In this document: positions 57,857-64,000 of the stretch, one piece after another | How the letters are laid out: every line of letters begins with the position of its first letter | How positions within the stretch are numbered: position 1 is the first letter of the stretch | Assembly: GCA_050015275.1 (NCBI GenBank) | Contig: JBEKBS010000010.1 | Span: 62,001-126,000, forward strand | DNA length: 64,000 bases | Direction: 5' to 3' | DNA from: DATKJS01 sp050015275 | GTDB lineage: Bacteria; Acidobacteriota; Aminicenantia; Aminicenantales; Saccharicenantaceae | The notes under the pieces: generated by a model | The model's database searches: none | The model's input: only the letters and a program-made list of their open reading frames with translations | What the model was told of the DNA's origin: nothing | Made by a program: the position numbers and the translations under genes

Positions 57857-59449
57857 ATGGCACGACAAGTTTTGCTCGGTGATGAAGCAGTGGCCCTGGG
57901 GGCAGTCCACGCCGGCCTGTCCGCCGGATACTCATATCCCGGGACGCCGGCCTCGGAGATCATGGAATACCTGATCGCTCTTGCCGAGAAGGATGGGGGG
58001 TTCAAGGCCGCCTGGTCCGTGAACGAGAAAGTGGCCTACGAGGAAGCTCTGGGAGTTTCCTACGCCGGCAAGCGGGCCCTGGTCTCCTTCAAGCACGTGG
58101 GACTCAACGTGGCCGCGGACCCGTTCATGAACTCGGCGATGACAGGGGCCAACGGCGGCTTGATCGTCGTCAGCGCCGACGACCCCGGAATGCACAGCTC
58201 CCAGAACGAACAGGACAGCCGCTTCTATGCCCAGTTCGCCCAGATTTTCTGCTACGAACCCTCGGACCACCAGGAGTGCTACGATATGGCCCGGGAAGCC
58301 CTCGATGTCTCGGAAAAGCTGGGGCTTCCCGTTCTCCTCAGGCTCGTGACGCGGCTCTCGCACAGCCGGTCGTCGGTCGAGACCCGCGAACCGAAGTCCC
58401 AGAACAAGCTCAGCGTCGGGGACTGGAAGGACTGGACGCTCCTCCCGGCCAACGCCAGGCGGAGGTTCGACCTCCTCCTCGACCGGCAGGCCGAGATGGC
58501 CCGGCTCGCCGAAGGATCGCCGGCGAACGCCCTGACCTTGAACGACAAGGACCGTTCCCTGGGCGTCATCGCCTCGGGCATCGCCGCGAACTATTTCCGA
58601 GAGGCCGTCGCGAAAGCCGGGAACTCGCCTTCGTTCCTCAAGATCTCGACGTATCCGCTCCCGGAAACTCTCGTCCGCAAACTCGTGGCGCATGTCGATA
58701 CGGTCCTGGTCCTCGAAGATGGATATCCCCTGATCGAAAAGGCGATCCTGGGGTTTTTCGGCATCCCCGGGAAGAGGGTCCTGGGCCGGACGAGCGGAGC
58801 TGTCCCGGCCGCGGGCGAGCTCTCGCCCGACATCGTCCGCCAGGCCCTCGGCTTCGCGCCGCTCGCGGCCCAGGGCCTGAGCGACGTCACCCTGGCCGGA
58901 CGGCCGCCGCAGCTCTGCGTCGGGTGCCCCCACGCCGACACCTTCAAGGCCCTGAACAAAGCCCGGGAGGGCTACGACCAGTCCAATGTTTTCAGCGATA
59001 TCGGCTGCTACACGCTCGGCGCCTTGCCGCCCTATAACGCCGTCCAGAGCTGCGTCTGCATGGGCGCGAGCATCGGCATGGCCCGGGGGGCCTCCGATGT
59101 CGGCCTCCATCCCGCCGTGGCCGTCATCGGCGATTCGACCTTCGCCCACTCCGGGATCACCTCTCTTCTGGACGCGGCCGCGGCCGACGCGGACATGACC
59201 GTCATCGTCCTCGACAACGGGACCGTGGCCATGACCGGCTGCCAGCCGAGCTACGGCTCGGGCGAGCGGCTCCTCAGGGTCATCGAGGGCGTCGGGGTCC
59301 CGAAGGAGCACATCCGGACGATCGAACCCCTGCCCAAGAACCACGCGAAAAATGTCCAGGTCATCAAGGAAGAGATGGCCCATCGCGGCCTGTCCGTCAT
59401 CGTGGCCGTCCGGGAATGCATCCAGGAATCGAGGAAGAAAAGGAGCTAG
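57857..59449 (+). CDS. iorA: Indolepyruvate oxidoreductase alpha subunit, lacking ferredoxin domain
   Basis: TPP-dependent subunit that oxidatively decarboxylates arylpyruvates to aryl-acetyl-CoA. The 530-residue protein starts MARQVLLGDEAVALGAVHAG and has GYSYPGTPASEIMEY, VNEKVAYEEALGVSYAGKRA, QLCVGCPHADTF and DIGCYTLGALPPYN. The TPP motif is GDSTFAHSGITSLLDA...LDNGTVAMTGCQPS. Usual IorA has ~600-640 residues with a C-terminal 2[4Fe-4S] domain; this one stops after VIVAVRECIQESRKKRS, and iorB begins three bases later. Electron transfer must therefore differ or use a separate protein. Confidence 0.92.
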   Translation: MARQVLLGDEAVALGAVHAGLSAGYSYPGTPASEIMEYLIALAEKDGGFKAAWSVNEKVAYEEALGVSYAGKRALVSFKHVGLNVAADPFMNSAMTGANGGLIVVSADDPGMHSSQNEQDSRFYAQFAQIFCYEPSDHQECYDMAREALDVSEKLGLPVLLRLVTRLSHSRSSVETREPKSQNKLSVGDWKDWTLLPANARRRFDLLLDRQAEMARLAEGSPANALTLNDKDRSLGVIASGIAANYFREAVAKAGNSPSFLKISTYPLPETLVRKLVAHVDTVLVLEDGYPLIEKAILGFFGIPGKRVLGRTSGAVPAAGELSPDIVRQALGFAPLAAQGLSDVTLAGRPPQLCVGCPHADTFKALNKAREGYDQSNVFSDIGCYTLGALPPYNAVQSCVCMGASIGMARGASDVGLHPAVAVIGDSTFAHSGITSLLDAAAADADMTVIVLDNGTVAMTGCQPSYGSGERLLRVIEGVGVPKEHIRTIEPLPKNHAKNVQVIKEEMAHRGLSVIVAVRECIQESRKKRS

Positions 59450-59452
59450 GCC

Positions 59453-60031
59453 ATGAAGCAGGACATCATTCTCGCGGGAGTGGGCGGCCAGGGGATCCTG
59501 TCCATCGCCTTCATCATCGACAACGCGGCCCTGGCCGACGGCCTCCAGTTCAAGCAGGCCGAGGTCCATGGCATGGCCCAGCGGGGTGGGGCCGTCCAGT
59601 CCCATCTCCGGCTCTCGAGCGAGAGGATCTGGAGCGATCTCATCCCCAAGGGAGAGGCCGACATGATCCTGAGCGTCGAGCCCCTCGAGGCCCTCCGGTA
59701 TTTCGATTACCTCAAACCTGACGGGATCGTGGTCACGAGCTCGACACCCTACAAGAATATCCCCGACTATCCCGACCTGGACAAGGTCCTCGGGGCGGTG
59801 CGGAAGGCCCGGAGGAGCGTTGTCGTCGATTCGGAAAAGGTCGCCAAGGAGGCCGGGACGTCCAAGGCCCAGAACATCGTTATGCTCGGCGCCGCCTCGC
59901 CATTCCTCGCCCTCAAGGAGTCGAGTCTCCGCGCCCTGATCGAAGCCCTTTTCAAGCCGCGCGGACCGGCCCTTGTCGAGGCCAACCTCAAGGCTTTCGA
60001 GCTCGGCCGGGCCGCGGCCGGGCCGTCCTGA
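59453..60031 (+). CDS. iorB: Indolepyruvate oxidoreductase beta subunit
   Basis: Gamma-type (POR) domain partner of IorA. The 192-residue product begins with the nucleotide-like GVGGQGILSIAFIID and has AEVHGMAQRGGAVQSHLRL, both typical of IorB. ADMILSVEPLEALRY and a helical C-terminus follow. Length is normal and no cysteine clusters are present. It lies three bases after iorA and 14 bases before the acyl-CoA synthetase. Confidence 0.94.
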   Translation: MKQDIILAGVGGQGILSIAFIIDNAALADGLQFKQAEVHGMAQRGGAVQSHLRLSSERIWSDLIPKGEADMILSVEPLEALRYFDYLKPDGIVVTSSTPYKNIPDYPDLDKVLGAVRKARRSVVVDSEKVAKEAGTSKAQNIVMLGAASPFLALKESSLRALIEALFKPRGPALVEANLKAFELGRAAAGPS

Positions 60032-60045
60032 GCCGGGAGCCGCCC

Positions 60046-62391
60046 ATGAAGCTCAATATCCGCAGGATCGACAGAATTTTCGAGGCCGCGGAGAGAGACG
60101 GCCGGAGCTTCCTCCTGGAGCCCGAAGTCTATGAGCTCCTCAGTCTTGCCGGGATCGCCGTTCCCAGACACGTCTTCATCCCCCCGGGAACGAAGGCCTC
60201 CCGTAAAGACCTGGCCGCCCTCGAGTCGGATTCCGTCGTCGTCAAGATCGTCTCTGCCCTCATCATCCACAAATCGGACGTGGGCGGGGTGGAGTTCGTC
60301 ACGGCGGACGCGGCCGCGGTCAACCGGGCCGGCGCCCGGATGCTCCGGACCGTCCCGTCGCGCTACCTCGAGTGGGAGAAAAAGGCCCTCGAGGCCGACC
60401 CCGGCAACTCCTCAAACCTCAGATCGGTCAGGGCCTCTGTCCGCGGCTTCCTGGTCATGGAAAAGGTCGAGTTCGAGAATGTCGGCTTCGGCTCCGAGAT
60501 CCTCCTCGGGGCCAGGAACACGCGCGACTTCGGACCGATCCTCACGATGGGCGGCGGCGGCCTTGACGTCGAGTACATGAACGAGCGCCTCCGCGAGGGG
60601 CGGGCGGCGGCCATGAGCTCCGTCCATCTCGCGCCGGACGGCGCGGTCCCGGGCCTTCTCGAGCCCCTGACCTTCTTCGGCAAGCTGGCCTCTGAATTCC
60701 GCGGCCGCAAGCCCCTCGTCTCGCCCAGGATCCTGGCCGAAACGTTCCTCCGTTTCAGGGACTTGGCCGCGGCTTTCTCTCCCTCTACGGACCTTTCATC
60801 TTTCGTCATCGAGGAAGCCGAGGTCAATCCCTTCGTCGTCCGGGCGGGGAAACTCGTCCCGCTCGATGGTGTCTGCCGGTTTTCGCGTGAGAAAAGGGAT
60901 GTGACGGACCGCCCCGGGGCGGACATCCGCGCGCTGTTGCGCCCGGCATCCGTCGGCATCATCGGCGTCTCGGAAAAGATGAACATCGGCCACATCATCC
61001 TCAACAACATCCTGAAGAACGGCTTCCCCCGGGAGAGCGTGGTCGTCGTCAAGCCCGGCCTTCTTGAGATCGAGGGCTGCCGCTGCGTCCCCTCGGTCAA
61101 GGACATGCCCCAGACGGTCGACCTCTTTGTCCTGACCCTAGGCGCCGAGCAGTGCTTCGAGGTCATGAAAGAGCTCGTCGAGAACGACCGGGCCCGCTCG
61201 GTCATCCTCATCGCCGGAGGGATGGGGGAGAAGGAGGGCGGGGGGTCGATCGAAGAGGCGATCCGGGCGCTCCTGGCCAGGGGCCGCGCCGAGGGCAGGA
61301 TCACGCCCATCGTCAACGGCGGAAACTGCCTGGGCGTCTATTCGAAGCCGGGGCGGTACGACACGACGTTCATCCCCGATCACAAGCTTCCCCGGCCGAA
61401 AAGCCCGGGCTCGGGCCTGGCCGTGGTCAGCCAGAGCGGCGCTTTCATGATCTGCCGGATGAGCAAGCTGCCCATGATTGAGCCGGTCTACGCGGTTTCT
61501 TTGGGCAACCAGCTCGACCTGACGGTTTCGGATTACATGAGGTATCTCAAAGACGACGCGGAGGTCAGGAACTTCGCCGTCTACATGGAAGGCTTCAAGC
61601 CGGGGGATGGCCTCGCCTTCGCCCGGGCCGTCCGTGAGATCACTGCCGGCGGTCTCCGGTCGGTCCTTGTCTACAAGGCGGGCCGGAGCCCCGAAGGGCG
61701 GGCCGCGACCTCGAGCCACACGGCCTCGGTCGCGGGCGATTACGCCGTCTTCCGCTCGGTCCTCGAACAGTCGGGCGCGATCGTCGCCGCCGACCTCTTC
61801 GAGTTCGAGAGCTTCATGAAGGCCCTCGTCCTTCTCGAGGGGAAAAAGGTCCGGGGTCGCCGGGCGGGCCTCATCAGCAACGCCGGTTTCGAGTGCGTCG
61901 TCCTGGCCGATAACCTGAAGGACGGGACGGGCCTGGAGCTGGCCGCGTTCTCGCCCGAAACACAGCGAAGGATCATCGCGGCCCTGCACCCCCTCGGCAT
62001 CGACCGGCTCCAGGACGTCCACAACCCCCTTGACGTCACGCCCGTCGCCGACGACGCCGTCTTCTCCGAGTGCGCTCGGGCTGTCCTCGAGGACCCTGGG
62101 GTGGACTGCGCCGTCGTTTCCAACGTCCCTATGACGCCGGCTGAGCAGACTCTCCCGGCGGGCGAGGGCTACCGCGAAGACTTCATGAGGCCCGAAAGCT
62201 TTGCCCGCCGGATCGTCGAGATCTTCCGTGCTACGGACAAGCCCTTCGTCGTGTGCATCGACGCCGGCGAGCTCTACAACCCCTTGGTCGCCTTCTTGGA
62301 AAACTCGGGGATTCCGGTGTTCCGCCGGGCCGACGAGGCCGTCCGTTTCCTGAGGGCTTACGTGGGGCACAAGGTCGGGCCGGGGAGGTAG
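60046..62391 (+). CDS. ADP-forming acyl-CoA synthetase, ATP-grasp domain first
   Basis: Converts an acyl-CoA plus ADP and phosphate to the free acid, CoA and ATP. The 781-residue protein has an N-terminal ATP-grasp (beta) domain (residues about 15-285: VVKIVSALIIHKSDVGGVEF, GFGSEILLGARNTRDFG, EEAEVNPFVV). A CoA-binding domain (about 305-430, PASVGIIGVSEK) and ligase domains follow, with VVSQSGAFM and the probable phosphohistidine in SSHTASVAG. Most bacterial fusions have the CoA-binding part first, so the order here is reversed. With iorAB it should make ATP from aryl-acetyl-CoA. Confidence 0.9.
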   Translation: MKLNIRRIDRIFEAAERDGRSFLLEPEVYELLSLAGIAVPRHVFIPPGTKASRKDLAALESDSVVVKIVSALIIHKSDVGGVEFVTADAAAVNRAGARMLRTVPSRYLEWEKKALEADPGNSSNLRSVRASVRGFLVMEKVEFENVGFGSEILLGARNTRDFGPILTMGGGGLDVEYMNERLREGRAAAMSSVHLAPDGAVPGLLEPLTFFGKLASEFRGRKPLVSPRILAETFLRFRDLAAAFSPSTDLSSFVIEEAEVNPFVVRAGKLVPLDGVCRFSREKRDVTDRPGADIRALLRPASVGIIGVSEKMNIGHIILNNILKNGFPRESVVVVKPGLLEIEGCRCVPSVKDMPQTVDLFVLTLGAEQCFEVMKELVENDRARSVILIAGGMGEKEGGGSIEEAIRALLARGRAEGRITPIVNGGNCLGVYSKPGRYDTTFIPDHKLPRPKSPGSGLAVVSQSGAFMICRMSKLPMIEPVYAVSLGNQLDLTVSDYMRYLKDDAEVRNFAVYMEGFKPGDGLAFARAVREITAGGLRSVLVYKAGRSPEGRAATSSHTASVAGDYAVFRSVLEQSGAIVAADLFEFESFMKALVLLEGKKVRGRRAGLISNAGFECVVLADNLKDGTGLELAAFSPETQRRIIAALHPLGIDRLQDVHNPLDVTPVADDAVFSECARAVLEDPGVDCAVVSNVPMTPAEQTLPAGEGYREDFMRPESFARRIVEIFRATDKPFVVCIDAGELYNPLVAFLENSGIPVFRRADEAVRFLRAYVGHKVGPGR

Positions 62392-62451
62392 ATTCAGGCC
62401 GTCCCGGCGGCCGCGACGGACGGCCGGAATAGGATTTTGGAGGAGGTCGGC

Positions 62452-63207
62452 ATGGACATGCGGTTCAAGACAACGTTCCTCGCCCTCTGGGAAAGATATT
62501 TCCCTCAGGCGGAGCTCCCGGTGGCGTTTTACTACACGGAGGAAAAGACGGCGGGCCGGCGCCTATCCGCCGATTCATCCAACCGATGCCTGGTCGCGAA
62601 CCTGGTCAGGGTCCGGAAAGGGGAAACGCTCCTCTTCGACGCGGATTCCGTCGGCTGCCCGGGCGGAAGGAGGTACCTCGGTTTTTCGGACACCATCCAG
62701 CCGGGGTTCGAATATTTCCTTTCCTGCGGAATCCCCGGCAAGATGGAGGGCGAGCGCTACAAGAAAACCCCCGAGCTCGTCCGCGAGGTCATGGCCAGGG
62801 CGCCCGCCTTCAAAGCGCCGGCAAGGTTCATCGTCTTCAAGCGCTGGGACCTCCTCGAGGAACCCGACGTCCCGGACGCGGTCATATTCTTCGCCCAAGC
62901 CGATGTCCTCTCCGGCCTGTTCACCCTGGCGAGCTTCGATGAGGCGGAGACGAGCGGGGTCATCGCCCCGTTCTCGGCCGGTTGCGGCTCGGTCGTCGAA
63001 TACCCCTACCTCGAGAAAACCTCGAAGGCGCCCCGCGGCATCATCGGGCTGTTCGACCCCTCCGCCCGGCCGTACGTCGAACCGGACCGCCTGTCTTTCG
63101 CCGCCCCGATGGAGAAGTTCGTCCGCATGGTCGGGAACATGGAGGAGAGTTTCCTGACGACCCCGACCTGGAGCAAGATCCGGGACCGGATCGCCCGGGG
63201 GAAATAG
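62452..63207 (+). CDS. DUF169 family protein
   Basis: Function unknown. The 251-residue product has the DUF169 layout: LPVAFYYTEE near the start, RCLVANLVRVRKGETLLFDA, the cysteine-containing DSVGCPGGRRYLGF, FLSCGIPGKMEGERYKKTPE and FSAGCGSVVEYPYLE. DUF169 genes are common in anaerobes and may bind metal or cofactor through the conserved cysteines. The ATG at 62452 follows GGAGGAGG by five bases and is preferred to the TTG at 62437. It follows the acyl-CoA synthetase by 60 bases. Confidence 0.85.
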   Translation: MDMRFKTTFLALWERYFPQAELPVAFYYTEEKTAGRRLSADSSNRCLVANLVRVRKGETLLFDADSVGCPGGRRYLGFSDTIQPGFEYFLSCGIPGKMEGERYKKTPELVREVMARAPAFKAPARFIVFKRWDLLEEPDVPDAVIFFAQADVLSGLFTLASFDEAETSGVIAPFSAGCGSVVEYPYLEKTSKAPRGIIGLFDPSARPYVEPDRLSFAAPMEKFVRMVGNMEESFLTTPTWSKIRDRIARGK

Positions 63208-63236
63208 CCCCCCGAAGCCCTGCCGCCGGAGCCGTC

Positions 63237-63265
63237 TTGCCTCCCGGCCGGACGCGTGATACAAT
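63237..63265 (+). promoter_or_regulatory. Promoter of the DUF6599-like gene, no leader
   Basis: TTGCCT (63237-63242) and TACAAT (63260-63265) with a 17-base spacer. The -10 ends seven bases before the ATG at 63273, so transcription should start at the start codon. Confidence 0.6.
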
Positions 63266-63272
63266 CGCTCTA

Positions 63273-64000
63273 ATGAAACGGGCGTCCGTCCTCGTCGCGC
63301 TCGCGATCGTTCTTGCTGGAGGTGCCGGCTTGATGACCGCGCAGAACCGCCCGGCGGCCGGGCGCATGGCCGCGTTCATCCCGAGAACGATCGGCCCCTG
63401 GCTGTCGGAGGCGGACCACGTCTATGACGCCGAGACGATCTTCCAATACATCGACGGCGCGGGCGAAGTCTACCGTTCGTACAACATGAAGGTCCTCGTT
63501 TCCCGCCGCTTCCACAAGGACGGCCGGCCCGACATCGTCGTCGACCTCTTCGACATGGGATCCTCCCTGGACGCGTTCGGCGTCTTCACTCACGACCTTG
63601 ACGGGGAGGACGCCGACGTCGGCCAGGGATCGAATTACAAGGCGGGGCAACTATCGTTCTGGAAGGACCGCTATTTTGGTTCCCTGTCAACCGAGGAAGA
63701 GAACAAGGACACCAAAGCCGCCGTTTTCGAACTGGGGCGGCTGATCGCCGCGGCCATCCCGAAAGAAGGGCCGAAGCCGAAGCTCCTGTCCTATCTTCCG
63801 GCCGAGGGACTCGACGCGGGCCACGTCTGCTATTTCCACAATCATTCCATCCTCAACTACCATTTCTTCGTCGCCGAGGGCGACATCCTCCTCCTCGAAC
63901 AGACGGCCTCGGCGGTCTTGGCTCCGTACAAGTCGGCCCGGGGCAAGAGCTTTCTCCTCGTCGTCGTTTACCCGGACGAGGCGAAGGCCGCCCGGGCCTA
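63273..64000 (+). CDS. Exported DUF6599-like protein (3'-truncated by window edge)
   Basis: The frame is open to the end of the window (242 residues visible). It starts MKRASVLVALAIVLAGGAG, a signal peptide, and continues with AAFIPRTIGPWLSEADHVYD, ETIFQYIDGAGEVYRSYNM and VVDLFDMGSSLDAFGVFTHD. This IDGAxExY / DAFGVF pattern fits DUF6599 proteins of unknown function. No ribosome-binding site precedes the ATG, and its promoter predicts a leaderless mRNA. Confidence 0.75.
   Translation, partial: MKRASVLVALAIVLAGGAGLMTAQNRPAAGRMAAFIPRTIGPWLSEADHVYDAETIFQYIDGAGEVYRSYNMKVLVSRRFHKDGRPDIVVDLFDMGSSLDAFGVFTHDLDGEDADVGQGSNYKAGQLSFWKDRYFGSLSTEEENKDTKAAVFELGRLIAAAIPKEGPKPKLLSYLPAEGLDAGHVCYFHNHSILNYHFFVAEGDILLLEQTASAVLAPYKSARGKSFLLVVVYPDEAKAARA

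Noticed and set aside
59450..59700. A frameshifted continuation of iorA carrying the missing ferredoxin cysteines
   Set aside because: The sequence after the iorA stop is the intact iorB gene, and no other frame shows a CxxCxxCxxxCP pattern.
1..64000. CRISPR array, prophage, insertion sequence or defence island
   Set aside because: No regularly spaced short repeats, no cas, transposase, integrase, phage structural or recognisable defence genes were seen; the only dispersed repeat is the small hairpin element.

Overview
The window is GC-rich chromosomal DNA from a Gram-negative bacterium. The envelope features are outer-membrane barrels ending in Phe, a TolC-type channel, many lipobox lipoproteins and several Tat-type leaders. 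The ribosomal genes are bacterial (S5, L30, L15, S13, S11, S4, L17), and promoters follow the sigma-70 pattern with 16-18 base spacers. A tryptophanase, a two-subunit arylpyruvate (indolepyruvate) oxidoreductase and an ADP-forming acyl-CoA synthetase suggest an anaerobe that ferments amino acids. The mix recalls Aminicenantota/Acidobacteriota-like lineages, but that is an impression, not a demonstrated placement.

Layout. 1-7260: end of the spc operon fused to the alpha operon (rpsE, rpmD, rplO, secY, adk, map, infA, rpmJ, rpsM, rpsK, rpsD, rpoA, rplQ), closed by a clear intrinsic terminator. 7261-17267: a divergent NlpC/P60 hydrolase and exported dipeptide epimerase, a minus-strand run (C1 peptidase, CCA-adding enzyme, galE, mltD), a WHy/LEA14-like protein and a beta-barrel. 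17444-25260: tsaC, the minus-strand set larC-folE-metG, and the plus-strand set mtnP-pfkB-tryptophanase. 25431-34338: exported carbohydrate or peptide enzymes (GH172-like, DUF4965 glutaminase-like, GH109-like, aldo/keto reductase) plus a toastrack lipoprotein. 34688-44172: one ABC exporter pair, then a TetR-HlyD-ATPase-TolC-ATPase-permease-permease tripartite export operon. 44244-49892: a membrane glycosyltransferase and yebC-ruvC-ruvA-ruvB-queA. 50139-57550: DUF2892 protein, copper ATPase, outer-membrane protein, a PPi-type phosphofructokinase, folD, an AIR-synthase-like protein and an Rrf2 regulator. 57857-64000: iorA-iorB-acyl-CoA synthetase, a DUF169 protein and a truncated DUF6599 protein.

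How the parts fit. Tryptophanase, the oxidoreductase and the ADP-forming synthetase would let the cell deaminate aromatic amino acids, oxidise arylpyruvates to aryl-acetyl-CoA and conserve ATP as arylacetate leaves. The PPi-type phosphofructokinase fits the same energy-saving metabolism. Cell-wall peptide turnover (NlpC/P60, epimerase, MltD) and secreted glycan or peptide enzymes would supply substrates. Main oddities: an IorA without its usual C-terminal ferredoxin domain, a tryptophanase with a tyrosine-phenol-lyase-like body but tryptophanase specificity residues, an apparently exported dipeptide epimerase, several genes whose promoters leave almost no 5' leader, and a dispersed hairpin repeat at gene 3' ends. 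No tRNA, rRNA, CRISPR array, insertion sequence or phage gene was found.
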